DNA of 64,000 nt from Lucifuga dentata (GCA_014773175.1 VXCM01000239.1:82988-146987); one strand, 5' to 3'; shown: positions 25,001 to 40,271, counted from the first letter of the stretch. Program-made: numbers and translations. The notes: generated from the letters alone by a model not told the origin.

Positions 25001-28000
25001 GAGACATACATTTTCTTTTGTGCAGCTCTGTTTTGGGTCGTTTAAATAAAGTTACCTCGACAAACAATTTAATAGACTTCATCTTTGCAGTGAAGGATTA
25101 CTTACCTCAAGCACATTTCAAGTCTTTAAAAGTCGATTTTAGTAACGTACTGGAATGAACTGAAACCAATGGCAGTCTGGAAGGTAGGAAAAACAATTCT
25201 AATATATTCAACTCCAGTAGTATGTTTTGGGAAATGGTTGTCAGTAATATAATGTGTATGCGGATTGTATATATTGGACTCAAACATGCCAAACTATCGG
25301 TATGGTCCTTTAAAGTAGGGCTGCAGAACCTGTTTCCACCTTTGGCATACAGTATAATTGATTTTTATGAGGTAGAATACATTGGTTTGACAATGTAGGC
25401 CATGTGATCAAATAAGTTTCCGTTCTAATTGTAGACCTATATATACATATAAAATACAAATAAAGTTAATTTTTTGCTAATATAGAACAAACTGTGCACC
25501 TCTGACATTGTATTTTGGTGACCAAATTAAAGCACACAGCAGTTCCCGTTCTGTTGATGGGATTATGTAAGGAATCTTTGGATGGGTAAAGATGATGGGA
25601 ATAATGGTGAATGTTTTGATTATGAAAGATGTACAGGAAGCAACAGTGAATTAATGAGAAGAAAACAAGCCTTAGTCAAAAAGGCAGATCATTTCACCAT
25701 CGCGCTTTGTGATATGAGCTCTTTCTCCGCGTTAAAGGTGACATAAGAGCCTTTGTCTTGCTTTATTTAGAGTTGGGACATGACCTTTGTTAGCGCGCTG
25801 TGGTGAGTTTGTCCTCATGTCGATGGAAAAGCACTGCAATAATATTATAGCTGGAGTGAGATGCAGCTATAAAATAAAGAGAACAACTCCTTGTGCTTCC
25901 AGATACACGAACTTAGATCATTACTAGTGGAAAGATGAAATACTTACATGAAGTACATTGTGAAATTTTTCTAATTACAGCTGAAAGTGGATTAAGCAGT
26001 GATGACTTACAATGTACATTTTAATTTAATAAGCAAAGAATCTTGAATGCTTCCTCTTCTCTGATAAAGGAAATTGTTTTCCATGTGTCAGCCAGTGTTT
26101 CCACTCTTATCATGTCCTGACACAGCAATAACCTCTGTCTTTTCAAGATGTCTAATTAGGCTTAAACCCATATCCTGTGATCAAACACAGTGCTTAAGCC
26201 CTCAGTGTTTCGTGTTTCCCTTTCATTTGGCATAAAAATGATAAAGACAAATGAACTGTCTACCTGCCGCTGTTGGATCTGATATTAGGAAAGTTTCGCA
26301 GGACATGAGGAAAAATCCTTATATTTGTTTTCTCTTATAGGACAATACAGGCTATTTTGCATGTTTGAGCCCAATCCTATATGTAGAACCCACATAACGC
26401 TACATTACTGACAACCATTTCTCAAAATATCACATTGGAGTCATATATTGGAAATTATTTTCCTACCTTCCAGACTGTCACTGGTTTCAGTTCATTCCAT
26501 TACGCTATTAAAATCAACTTGTAAACTTGTAACTGATCTATCACAGCAAATACTATGTCTATTAATTTTTTTTGTCAAAGTAACTTTATTTAACTGGTAG
26601 GTGTATGACCTAAACATTTGATTTTAAAAGATTAGGGGATTTGGCAAAATAACAGGACAACTAAAATATGGTTTTAGGTTTTTGAAATTGGCTGTCAGTA
26701 ATGTGTATGCAGGTAGTATTTATTGGGCTTAAACATGCTAAATTGCTGGTATGGTCCTTTAAAGCTGTGCTGGCAGTCTTTGTAGTTTGTAATATCAGTC
26801 TGTGACACTGATATTGTCTGAGAGAAGCAGTCAATAATGGATGAAGGTTAGACATAACTTGCTTGAAGACTAGAAGGCATTCACAAAGTGCATGCTTCTA
26901 CAAAGGCCTAGTAGTCCTTTGATTTTGATTTTTCACCAATATAAAGCCACACTTTACTATCAGATGTGTAAAACAGATTTATTATGTACATTCATTGTAC
27001 GGTGGTATTGCAGATATCATCTTTTTTTTTTTTTTTTNTTTTTTTTTTTTTTGTAACTTTTGAAAATAAGTTAAGAACCATTTTGAATTAGCATCATCTT
27101 AGCTACACATTTGTGGTTGTTGAATGTTTCTAGACTCTTTTGTTAATGTACAGCAATGCCATAAATGCGACCCGTCTGAGTGAGTACTTTAATCTGCCAC
27201 ATCAAGATCAGTATCCAGATCTGGGCTAAATTCCACTTGTTGATAGTCTAGAATAGGATATACATTCCTGAATTTTTTCATTAAGATTGGTTTGTTTGTT
27301 TTTGAGAAATAGGCAAAGATGCCAATGAATGTGCAAGAAAGTAAAAAAAACAAAACAAAACAAAAAACAAAACCCTGAATTTGGTTCTCCATCTGTATCC
27401 GCCTCAAAATATTACCAACTCCTCCTTGACCCAAGTTCCACCTACCAAAAAGCCATCTGTTACTTTCTGATGGCAACCAGACAAACACACACTGATAAAA
27501 ACACATCCTTCTTGGTGGAGGTAACAATGGGAGTCTTTATCTGTCTGAGGATCTGTTTGAATAGATTTCCACTGGAAACACATTGGCTGTCCTCTGGTCT
27601 GTTCCATCCAAGGAATGAATGCCTATCCTGCCTCCGTACTGGGTTAACTGCAAATAATTCACTACATCAAACGGTCCCATGGTGTCATTTCACTCATGCA
27701 TAATCCAAATGTTCCTTTAGGTGTTAAGATGTCATTGTCATTTTTTCCATGAGTGACAAAGTGGTGCAGGACAGGTGCCTAATTTCCTGATCGAATCCAG
27801 ATGCCTCCGCTGTGATTCTCACCCATCAAGGCCTCTGAGTTATTCTGACCTCACAGTGTCAACACTGCCTGTGTTTATGTGTTTAAGTTTTTCCAGCTAA
27901 AGTAGCCATTTTGGTTTTTCATTCACCATCTGAAAAATTACTTGCTCTTTTCAGAATTGCATTATGAATGGGGACAGGAAGATGCCGCTCCATTAGAATG

Positions 28001-31000
28001 TGGCCATTGTCATTTTTGTATTTTTTTTTTTACTTTGGAGTCTTAAGCCTAGTGGATACTGTACGTTTTTGGGGCCAGTTTTAACCCGATTTGGTCGGTC
28101 CCGACTCATTTTAGAATCGGACCCAATTTCCACCTGACCCATGGCCAGAATCGAAGAACGATTCGGCTGTTGGATCTTGTACAGGTTTCTGCCATGCCAG
28201 CAATTTTGGCAGATAGCCAATCCAGGTAGTTTCTAAATGTATCTGAGTGCTCCTGCATGAGTGGAGCATCTTTAGTAACAACAAACATGGTGCAAGCAGG
28301 AGAGAGTGTGGACAGGAAGTGGACAGAAAAAAACCCCAGCAGATTACAGAGCTGTGGCAACAAAGCAGAATGGCACTAAGTTTCTTTTTGTTGTCACCAT
28401 AGCACTTTCTTCTTCATTTTCTTTTTTTAATCCTTCCTTTTCATGTTCTTCTTTGGTTTACATGTGGTTTGAGGATGATTACCGCCCTCTATATTGTGAA
28501 TTACAGGCATAGCCGTATATTTCAATGAAACGTTATTGGAATTGTTCAACAGACAAAGCCAAAGGGAGGTTCTGTTTAAACGTACAGTGTAAGTATCCCG
28601 ATTGGGCAGGTCAACTGTGATGTAGAGTTTAAGCACAGAGATCGGGGGGTTAAGCTGTGAAGGATTTGCGTCTTTGATTCAATCGTGCAATGCATATGAT
28701 CACAGAAAGTCCTACATGTATGGCTTTAGAGTAACATGTTCTCCCCATTTGGTGCTGCTCATATAAACTATAAACTTTGGTTTTGGCAGCTTGCAGGTTT
28801 CCTGGCACATCCAGAGATTCATTGGAAAAGTTAAACTGCTGCTGGGAAATGAGCCAAATGACAGTTAGGAACTCAACCGCACCCTTGTTGTTACTCCTCC
28901 AGGTCAGAATTTGGTTTGAGTGAACCCCCTTGCTTGCCCTCTTTTGCCTTATCAGTTCAGCCTTTCCACCAGAAAATGTTACGTAAAAATGGCTCGACAC
29001 CACAGCAGCAACATGACAGGAGGCAGGTTAAATATCAGACATATCGTGTTGGATTTGATCAGTAGGGATGCTCTTGAACACCTCACGTTTATTCGTATCC
29101 TGTTTGCTTCCCTTCCCACTTTTATGTCTGTTGTCCTGGGACAACTCTGCAGTAAGACGGATATGTTTTGTTGCATAACCTCCCTCCCATTTCTTTAAAA
29201 ATATATTTGCTCAACAGCCAATATGTGGCTCTTATCAGATATGATGGGAGATGTGTGCAGTGTGTGGAGCCACTGTTTGTTTTTTAGTGTTCAGTGTTGG
29301 CATTTGGTGACCTTGGCCTTGGTTCTAGGCACTTTTGCTTTTAAGGGAGCGGGTATTCAGAGCACATCCCTCCTGTTGTGTCCTCCAAATTTGCTGCTTT
29401 GGTTTTGTGACCTCTGACTTAACTTTTTCCCTCTTTTGTGTCTGAAAATCCCTCAGGACAGACAGATGGACTGGAGCCACATTCCTCTAGTATTGCTTAA
29501 GAGTAAGCCTAGAAAGACTTACAGTACTTTCTTTGTCTTGTGCAGGTTAGTTTCTTTCCTGGTGGCAAGTTACACCAAAAAAATCCAATGTTTTCTAGGT
29601 TTGATAGCACCGGCCTTTCCTGCAGGTGCAAGTGCACAACACAGTGGATTTTAAACAGGCTGCGTGACCTTCAAGTCTGATTTCTCCCAGCCCTCTGTTT
29701 TGTCTTCAGCCCTGTGGAGCCAAGGCGTTTCCTGGCTGCTTGCCTAGTTCTGCCACCATTGTAGTGTTTGCTCTGTCTGATGTTGACTAGTCTTTGTTAG
29801 TTCAAATCTTATTTTGTTTCTATAGCCTCAAACTATTTTAAGATGTAACATGTAGTCAACTGTCAAAAATATATTACTCTGTCAGTCTAGATTATGTTTA
29901 AATCCAGAACACATGAAAGGATTAGTGCCATCGCTTTAGATGCGAGGGGTTAACCACTGCAAGTTGCATGCTTTTTTTTTTTTTTTTTTTTTTAGTTGGG
30001 TAATAGTTTTGAGATGATGGAGATACAAATGAAAAGATTTTTGCAGCAACTCAATGAAACCCTCGTCATTTTATGTGAAAATCCACCAGTGTTACTGTTG
30101 TGTTGGGGCATTAACACTGATTTCTCACATTTTATTCTGTTGTTGGAGGAGCTGCAGAGAAAAACTACCAGCGTTTGCTTCTAGTTTCTTTTTGTTTTAG
30201 TTTTCTTTGTGAAACTGGAGGAAACCTTCCTTGTNGGGGGGGGGGGGGGCACACCACACCACACCACACCACACCACTTGTCTGCAGTTCACAATGACAT
30301 ATACAGGGTGTCCCAAAAAAAAAGTATACACACTTGGAATGATTATAACTCACTCAAACTTTCTTTTTTTTTACAGGTGCAACTGATTAGAAGTAATGGC
30401 AGAAGCAAGACTAAGCTTTGAGNAAACTTTCTTTTTTTTTACAGGTGCAACTGATTAGAAGTAATGGCAGAAGCAAGACTAAGCTTTGAGAAAATGAAAT
30501 TTATCTTAAAGTGCTACTGGAAGTGAGAGAACGTACATACCAAATGAATACCAATACCAAATGAAATGTTTCGTGATGTTTGCAATTCCATCTGTCCGCG
30601 TTGTCAGCAGTGCCTGGATCAGAACGGCCATCAGTTCAAACACCTGCGATAATTCTTCTTTAACTTGGATTATAAAACCTAGATATATCTTAATAAACAT
30701 TGTATTTATAATCATTCAAAGTGTGTATACATTTTTTTGGGACATCCCATATAATACGTGTGTGTGTGTGTATATGTAGCATACACATTTCGTTATTGAC
30801 AACCATTTCAAGTGGTGTCAGTAATGTGGGTGTATCACATTTGATTGTGAAAGATGAGGGGATTTATCAAAATAACAGAAAAACTAAAATATGATTTTAT
30901 ATTTTGGAAAATGGTCGCTGGTATTTATTGGACTTAAACATGCAAAATCACAGTGTTGTCCTTTAAACTTCCTAGACATCATACTACCAGGATGACTGAG

Positions 31001-32099
31001 AAGATCCTTCACCGACAGTTGCCTTGTTAGCATGTCTTCTTCTTTATGACTTCTCCTCCTCCTTCCTGTCAGGCTCCTGAAGTGATCAACAGTATTCGCC
31101 AAGTGTCCAAATCAGCTCTGAAGGAGGACGCTAAGCCCAAACAGGAGACCGATGAGGCCTTCTACAACTCCCAGAAGTTTGAAGTGCTTTACTGCGGCAA
31201 GGTAGAAATCAGTGGATGCCTCAAGCAGGAGTACTTTAAGACCAGCGGACTTGCTGTCTAGTCCTGAAGACGTTTCCCAAGTAACTTCTTCAGATCTGAT
31301 GTGTGACTCTAATGACTCCAACACCCACATGACTCCGATATGACCCAGCGAGTCATCTGGCTCACGGTGTGAACGACTGCCCAAATTTCACTTAGAACTG
31401 AAGATGCTACTTGGATGAATGGCAAAACGTCTTCAAGACTTAACAGCAAGTCCGGTTGCCTTGAAGTACTGCTGCTAATTTCTGAATGACCTGGATGACG
31501 TACAACCTTCAGACATCTTGCAGATAGAATTTCTGAATTTGATTTTGTTGCCATCAATTCTTTAAAAAAAAATCCAGGTAACAGTTGGGCACAAGAAGGC
31601 TGCATCCACCCTCGTCGATGATTGCATCGACAAGTTTCGTCAGCATGAGTTAGATCGCAAGCGCCTGCGACTGCTCAACGGCCAGCGGGGCTCCACGGAG
31701 AGCGCCCCCGTGGATTTCATTGTGGGAGGAGATGGAGACCCACTCTCCTCTGTTCTGAATGAGAGTATGGAAGACACTGGAGGCCTTGGTGTGGAGGACA
31801 TCAGTGGTGCAGGTAAGGAAAGAGGATTAGACTAAGTTGTTTTATTAGAATGCCACACAGCTATGGTAAGTGTTGTAGCTCAGAGTTGAATTTGGATTTT
31901 TTTTTTTAAAATGTGCTCAGTTAATCTCTGAAAGCCACTCGTGTAGCCAGCATCCTTGTTTAGAACAACTGTTAAACTTTAAACCACAACCAGATGTGGA
32001 TTACTTACCAAATTTTGGGGGAATAATGTATCTCACCACAGCAAAATTCTCAAATTTGTCTTTCCAAGAGGATCCCTGTTCAAGATGTACTGTTGTAGA

Positions 32100-32136
<37 letters not shown>

Positions 32137-35100
32137 ACTGCATCATTAGCGAATGATGATGATGATGTATGGCAACACTTTTCATTTTATTGATCCAGGT
32201 AAAGGGCTGTCCAGCAGTGCCAGTCAGGGAAGCCTGAGAGGAGTGTTCCCTGAGTGCATCCTGGAGGACTCTGGATTTGAGGAACCGCAGGAGTTTCGTA
32301 TGCGCTGCAGCAGCCTGGCAGGGAATCTGCAGAGGAAGCCTGGGGAAGGGGTCATGATCGCCCCCACGCGCCGCAGACATGCTAGCGCACCCAGCCACGT
32401 CCAGCCGACTGATGCAGACAAGAATTGCACCATGCTCTTCCAGGTAGAGGAAATGGTATAAAAACAGCATGGTAGTGTTCTCTTAGGCTGAGTTTTGATG
32501 TTATACTGGGTTTATACTGGATCCTGGATCCAGAATATGATGTGGATCACCTCTGAAATTTCATCCAAATTTCAATCAAATCCATCCACAACTTTTCAAG
32601 ATGGAAGCTGATCGAACACATCAAAATTCATTTAATAACCGTTAAGTACCATGTTTTTTTTATTGCTGCTACTGTTTCTTTGCCTTTGTAATATAAAATA
32701 CAGATCTCCTTGATTGTAGCCATCTTTTTTTCTTTTTTTTTTACACTTTTGAGCAAAATCTGAAGTAGTTTTTAAGATGTTCCGGTGCAGTCCAGGGCTG
32801 ATTTATGTTTCAGGCCCCACACTGCCTCCATGGATACAGTATTTAACCCTCCATATTAGGTTAGATAGAGTTAACATCATCATGTAATCATGGGCTGTAC
32901 TTTTGATGATGTCTTGGTTTTGGAAAGAGCGTAGCTTCTTAGAGGTTTTTCATGTTCCAGGTCAGCTGACTGCAGTCTGTCTCTGTTGGAAAAACACGGC
33001 ACTGTGGAGAGATGAGCTTAAACATAACCATAACAACCATGCTCTTACTGAAACGTGGCTGACTGAACATGCACTCAAGTGCTTAGCTAGGAGCAATGAT
33101 CAACTGAATCGCTTACAGTCAGTTTTAAGGAATGAGTACTGTGTGTGATTGAGTTATGGATGGAATATTACAATATATGACTGTTGACCTAGTTGTACTG
33201 ATTATTTACATTTTGGATTTATGCTGAAATTGTAGCAGAGGACAGGTTCATGGGCACAACTCTAAATGCTCTTTGTCAGTTAGGTGTTGATCTTATGTCT
33301 GATTTTATTGTGTTTATTGTTTTGTGCTGCTTTTAATTCTTGTGAGGCGACCTTGAGTGCCTTGAAGGGCGCCTTTAAATATAATTTATTATTATTTATT
33401 ATTATTATTATGTATGAAATTAACTCTTTCCACTTACTCGTGACAAGTCATAATGTGTGTTAGAACTTAGTTACATCTGCCACACAAGAAAAGCTAAATG
33501 CTTGTGTGCCTCAGCAGTGTTTGTCATAGAAACCGTCCCTGTATTTAGCTCGGCCTCTGAGATGCAGGCTGCTGCAAATCATTTTTACATGCAAATGTCT
33601 GGCAGTTATAATGTACGGACGGGCACTGCCCAGTGTTATTACCTCTCCTGAAGAGGCTATAACTCCTGAGTAGAATTTGTGACTGCAGGATCACTACTGG
33701 GAAGATGTAGAGGAAAATGTTCATGATAAGCATACAGGCCGTGAGCCAGCTGCCAGTCCTCACACACCAAACCCATTTCCTCATGAAGCTAATTTAAAAA
33801 CTGGAGCACAGCACTCAATATGATACACTCCAAAGCAGTCAATTATGGGAAAAATCATTTGCTCAGGCTGTTGACCTTGATTTTATGTGTGTATGTGTCT
33901 CAGTAAACGAGAACAGCCAAAGTGCTGAGATGAGATGATTGACATTGAGACTCTCTTTGCATTTAAAGTGTGACATAGTGTGCTTTTTGTTGTTTTCCTT
34001 CCTATTGAAGTATGTGTTGAACATTGTCAAAATGTCAAAACTTGAGGTTGACACCTATAGAAATGCAGCCAGTAAACATGTATGAATGTTTTTTTGTCCA
34101 GGATCTGTGTTTCACAGTCCATGGGTGTTGCCAGGTCAGGCTTGACATAGCTGGCCAATCAGAACAGAGCAGGGAGGGTGCCTTAAAGAGACAGTACCTA
34201 AAACGCCCTGTTTTCACTCAGTGTGCACAGCTGTGCTGCAGAAAGAGAAATTACAAGTTGATCACTATGTTTTTTGCATATTAAAGAATTACACAGATTT
34301 CAAAATAGACCCCTAAGTGAAAATGTATTACGTTCATAATATGTGTATGAATGTCTGTTTTTTTTTTAAATGCAGTGTGTTTGTATCTGTGTCTGTCTGT
34401 ACATGGATGTGTTTTACAGGTGGGGCGTTTTGAGGTAAACCTCATAAGTCCAGACAGCAAAACAGTGGTGCTAGAGAAGAACTTTAAAGATATCTCCTCC
34501 TGCTGTCAGGTTGGTGTATTTTTACTTTCTCTTTACACGAAAAGCCTCTCTCTGCTGTCTCTGCTGCCTTCCCTGCCTCACAATAACCTCTGAATATTTG
34601 GTCCAAGGGGCCTTTCTGACCTGCTTTCTGTATTTTATTTCTTTCTTAGTCTTTCAGACCTAATTTTTTAATTAAGCTGCCTTCTGATGAACAAAAACAG
34701 TGCGCTGGCATAGCATATACTGAAATATGGAGACAATATATATATATATATTGTCTCCATATCTCCAAATATATAATATATAGCATATAGCCAGCTAGCA
34801 TATACTGAAATATGGAGACAATCCTCATGGTGACAGTAATAACAACTGTCTAAAAATGTCAAATTCTTAATCAAAATCAACCTTATGTGCTACAGTTTTG
34901 ACCATATCACCAGAATATCACCAGGAGAAGAATTACAAACATAGTGGAAGCTATGCATCACCCTGATTCTATCAAAAACATCTATTCTAATTCTTCTGCT
35001 TGTTTTGAATTTTGAGGTCTGAGTGTAAGTGCTAGTGCAAACATTTTCCTCCTTACATAAAGCAAAATTTACCTAATTTATATTAAATTAATTTGGCAGA

Positions 35101-38100
35101 CAGAGAACATGGATTCTGTAGTGATTTCACTGCAGAATTATTTTTTTACACAGTCAGAAATTTACAAAACAAATAAAATTAAAATACCTTAACATATAAT
35201 AAGACTGCTCAAATGGTTCGGTCTTTTTCAAAAAGATTTAAGAATTATTTCCCTGCCTTGATTATTGTAGTTGCATATTTATGTTTTATTTGTCTGGACT
35301 TGATTGCAGGGTATAAAGCAGACAGACCATTTTGGATTCATTTGCCGGGACCATGCAGAATCTGGTGCCAATCAGTATGTTTGCTACGTCTTCCAATGTG
35401 CCAATGAGTCCCTGGTGAGTCACACTGAACCTGTAGAATTATTAAATACTTCAGGTTTTTCCTATCAGGCCAATAAACTAATTTTAATCACGTGTGTGTG
35501 TTTGAGGTGGATGAGGTGATGCTGACCCTGAAGCAGGCCTTTAGTACAGCAGCAGCCCTACAAAGCAGCAAGACCCAGATCCAGCTGTGTGAAGCCTGCC
35601 CCATGCATGACCTGCACAAACTCTGCGAGCGGATTGAAGGTACGCAGCTCTTCTGCTTCTGCGCTTTGACTCGTACAAATATTGATGCATGGTCTGTTTC
35701 TCTAAAGGCTCCTACACACTGCAAGATCACAGACATCTTATAAGTTTATTGCTAGCCACATTGTGTGACAACCTCCGTTATTTCTCTGTGCTGCAGACAC
35801 TGTAACGGTAACGGGAGCGATAACAGCTGGAGGAGACATCGTATAAACACGCTTTTAATGCCACAACTATTCTTTGTTACAGTCCCACAAATTCCGTTTC
35901 ACACGTTTTGTCTCAATCTCTTCAGTTTGGGTTGTTGTTGTTTTTTCCTCCAAACTTTATTCATAATGGAAGACAGTGTCGCTTTGACCAGCGTGTCATT
36001 TCACGCTGCATTCCTATTGGTTGGTTTGTAGACAGATCGTAGCAGCATCCTAAATTTCTGACACTGTCAGAATTTTGTCGCAGGCTATCTTTGGTCATAA
36101 GACCGTTATAACAGCCCTCTGTGTACCTCTCTCACGGTGTGACGTAGGACCACCGTTTTGGAGCCACGACCAAAGAAATCACCACGATTCTTTCATGTTG
36201 GTCATCTTTCATCTGGGACAGCACAAAATCACACAGTGTATACTGGGCTTTAGAGTTAAAGTAAGATACAAGAGAATCCTCATTTACTTTTGTGTTTACA
36301 GGTCTCTACCCACCCAGAGCAAAGCTTGCCATCCAAAAATATCTCTCCCAGCTATCTGACAATGAGCAGGTTGAGATTTTTGAGAAAGTTCAGGTAAGGA
36401 TTGATACTTCAGGCAGACTGGAAAAATAAGGGACATATTAACAGATTCTGGTGATTGTTTACTAGAAGCAGTTGATTAATATGGCATCTGTGTCAAAGTC
36501 ATGTTTTTTCATCTTGAGCTGTGTGTGTGTGTATCCATGCCTGCAGAGAATGAAGCCAACGTCAGATCAAGAGGAGAATGAGCTGGTGATTCTTCATCTC
36601 AGACAGCTGTGTGGAACCAAACAGAAGACTCACCTCCACATCGGCGAGACCCCTCAGGTTAATACACTGTAGACAAGGAAAAATCACTGTCTCTGGTTCT
36701 CAAACTGTGTAATGCCCCCAGTGGATGTAGAAGCATTATGGGAATCTGTATGTGGGAGCATTTAAAAATCAAAAATACATTGAAAACTTGCATTTTAACT
36801 GCACAATTATTAAAAAAAAAAAAGAAGGAGATATGGGGTTCATGTTCTTGATGTTATTTTAAAGTTAAATTCTACCCATTTTGTTACTATTTTCCCTACT
36901 TCCAATTAAGTGTTGAACCAAAAAAAAAGGGTTTATGGTAGAAGTCTTAATGGGTCCAAAATTTTGGCTCAGACTATGGCAAACCAACCCAAACCCAATG
37001 TGCAAAAAGGGATCCAGAAGGACATCCAGACATGATTCGAAATAGAATAGAGGGTAATTTGACTCAATCTAAAATGCGGTCACCCTGAACAGACCCAAAT
37101 AGAGAGAGAACAGCAACAATAGCAGCAGCATGACGTTGCACCAGTTAAGCAGATTTTATTTCATCTTGTTCCTCACTTCTGTAAAGAAAGCCTCCATTTT
37201 TCCTGCACTTAGTTTAACGCGTTTCATCTCACCTCAAAAAGCACATTGTCTCCTGCGTTAATTATGACTCACCACAATCAGAGCTGATTGGGGCATAAAA
37301 TATATGGACAGACAAAGCTGAGACCTGAGGCCACAGCACGGGACACGACCCGATTAGGCTGAATATACTTTAAAGGATCATACGGCCATCTTGCATGTTT
37401 GAGCCTTATATATTCAATTTTCACACACGTAATGTTACTGACAATCATTTCCCAAAGCATACTACTGGAATGGTGAATTAAATTTTTTTTCCTACCTTCC
37501 AGGAAACTGCCATTGGTTTCTTTTCATACTTACTAAAATCAGCTTGTTGATACTTGAAATGTTCTTGGGATAGGTAATCCATCATCGCAAACAAGATNTA
37601 CTAAAATCAGCTTGTTGATACTTGAAATGTTCTTGGGATAGGTAATCCATCATCGCAAACAAGATATGTATTCAGGGGCTTTTTTAAAGTTACATAATTT
37701 TAGCATTTAAGTGCAATAAAAAGCACGGAGTGAATGTGTGTCTCCACTGGGGAATATAGTCCCAAAAGAAGACCTGAGTTTATGAAAAAATTTAAATGAC
37801 CGTGACTTCATAAGGCTGCGTAACTATTAGCAGGTGAAACATTGATTTTTAAGGTGGGTGTATCACTTGAATATTTGATTTTGAAAGATTGAGAGATTTT
37901 GCAAAATATCAGGAAAACTGAAATAAGGTTTTATCCTTTGGGAAATGGATGTCAGTAACCTTACATGTATTAAAATGGAATATATTAGGCTCAAACATGC
38001 AAAATAGATAGTATGGTCCTTTTATGGTCCCAACTCAACTCAGGTCCTGGGTCAGTTCTTGGAATGGACACGTGAAGACCGTAACTGCATGACAGAAAAA

Positions 38101-39728
38101 GGTTTCTGTCATGCAAACTTTTTTTCACCGCTGCTGCAAATATGGAGTTTGTATATAGATAATATCATCATAGTGGCTGCAGTTACATCTTACTAACGGT
38201 TTCTGTTTCTCATCTCTGACGGCTTGTCTCTGTCCATTTTTTGTTGTCTGACAGAATGCAGCGAATAACTCAGCAGCAGGAGACGGCGCAGCCACAGGCA
38301 GCCGCTTCAAACTTGATATCCTGAGAAACAAAGCTCGTACTTCCCTCACCAGCTCCCTGGAGAACATCTTTTCAAGGGTGAGGCTTTTTTCCTACCATTG
38401 TTATATTTTCATCGTCACTCCCTTGCTGTCCACTTCATCACTCCCTGCCCCCATCAGTTTTTTTTTCCTTACTAAATATAGCCACCACACTGTATTTTGA
38501 CAGGTTTGTCTCTGCCCTCCCTTTGTGTCTGCTGCTGTTTCTGTGTCATTGTCATCTAGAGGATTTGGATTGACCCATATCTGCCAGTGAGACAGCAAAA
38601 TAATTCCTTAGTAGAAGAGGCCAGGCAGCCTGAGACCTCTGCTGCCATCTGTATTGTCTCAGAGTTATACATAGCTTAACACCGTGAACTATGTCAGTTT
38701 GGAAATATATGTGCTTTTTATTTCTTGGCACTTTTCATTTTCAGATTTTATTCCTCTTTGATGTCTTAGTATCTTCCCAGCATCAAGCGCCTATGAGTTA
38801 AGATAACAGTTTACTTAAAATTCTGGAAAAATGTCGTATAAAGATGCTTGCCCGCAAGTGTTCTTAATCTCGTATTTGTATTTTCAGAACTTGTCTGATA
38901 TTATGTAATCACCTCTGTCACCAGGGCGCCAGCCGGATGCGAGGCCGTTTGGGAAGCATGGGAAGCATGAGCAGTTTTGAGAAAGTAAGTATCCTTGAGG
39001 GGGGATGTGAGAATTCCCAGAACTGAGCTCAGGGGACTCTGGGAATTCTCACTTTTGAACCAGCGGCTTTTAGACGCGATGTTATATTCCAGCCTCGTCC
39101 TCGGAAAGCGAGGACTGGAGTTGCAGGCATAAACTTGAGCAGATGCAGGCTGCCAGCAGTTCTCCTCTCACATGGAGAAAAGATGCACGGCTGCATTATT
39201 CCCAGAGAGTTGTGTGGTTTAGCTGTAGTACCCAAAGACAAACAGTGTAGCAGGGAGTGTGTTTATGGAGCTGTCAATGAACCATTTGGGGTTGTTAGCT
39301 CTGTTTTGTCACTGCTGTGTCAAATGTGGAGCGAGTGTGTGTGATGGAGTTCCTCTGACTCCCCCTCAGTCATGGCTGAGTTAAAGGAAGAATGTAACTC
39401 ATATGTTAAACACGCAAACCCTTTTATGACCTGGCATGCTACAGCTCTCATATGACTTCTGCTTTGCCTTTTGTGTTGCATTCATGTAACGTCAGATGTG
39501 TTGGAAATATGAGCAACCAATCAGGAAAACTACAAGATTGTGTGTTGGGATATTTTTAAACTTCAACAACTCCTGAGGTTTAAATGAACACAGGTGGAAG
39601 CTCTCTAGAAAAGTTATAGATATTGATTGATGCAGATATTAAAAATGATAACGATAAATCATAGTAACAATGAAACAATTATCCCTTCTTACAAAGAATT
39701 GTGTGTGTGTATGTATATACTGTACACA

Positions 39729-39767
<39 letters not shown>

Positions 39768-40234
39768 CACACACATACACACTATATAGATATATATACA
39801 CACATACACAGTTATTCTATTGTATATATTGTCTATTCACAATATACACTAAGTCTGAGACCACATTGAAAATCTGTGATGTTTTCCATGTAAATCTGGA
39901 AATAATCATAAAGTCTGACATCACAAGAAGCTCTCTGGAACATTGTCAAATCATGCTGGGATAACTGATCAGGTTTTTACAAACTTGTGGAGTCCATGCC
40001 AGCTGGAGTGATGCTGTCATTAAAGTAAAAGGGGGGCATACCAAATACTAAGATATTCTGAAATTCATGTACATTTTTCAAAGATTCAACTTTTTCACTC
40101 AAATTATTAAGATGATATTATCATTTGTAATAAAAAACCTTGTATTAAATTCAAAAAGAATGCAAAATAGAACATTTTCCACATGGTCTCAGACTTTTGA
40201 ACACCACTGTATGTATATGCACACACACACACAC

Positions 40235-40271
<37 letters not shown>

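Larger units (their letters stand above)
21569..31072 (+). other. tbc1d4 intron 1
   Basis: 9.5 kb with no exon recognised. Holds A-tract N21924, (ATCA)n with a LINE-like tail at 21959-22060, a dispersed repeat at 23640-24170, TTAA copies F and G, T-tract N27039, poly-T at 29971-29993, G-tract N30235, (ACACC)n, a mariner remnant with N30423 and TTAA copy H. The segments 25314-26334 and 26763-30234 look largely unique, with a possible decayed element around 28047-28320. Confidence 0.6.

Noticed and set aside
32033..32470. 145-codon minus-strand frame
   Set aside because: Covers tbc1d4 exon 4 in antisense and contains His-Thr repeats from the TG tract.
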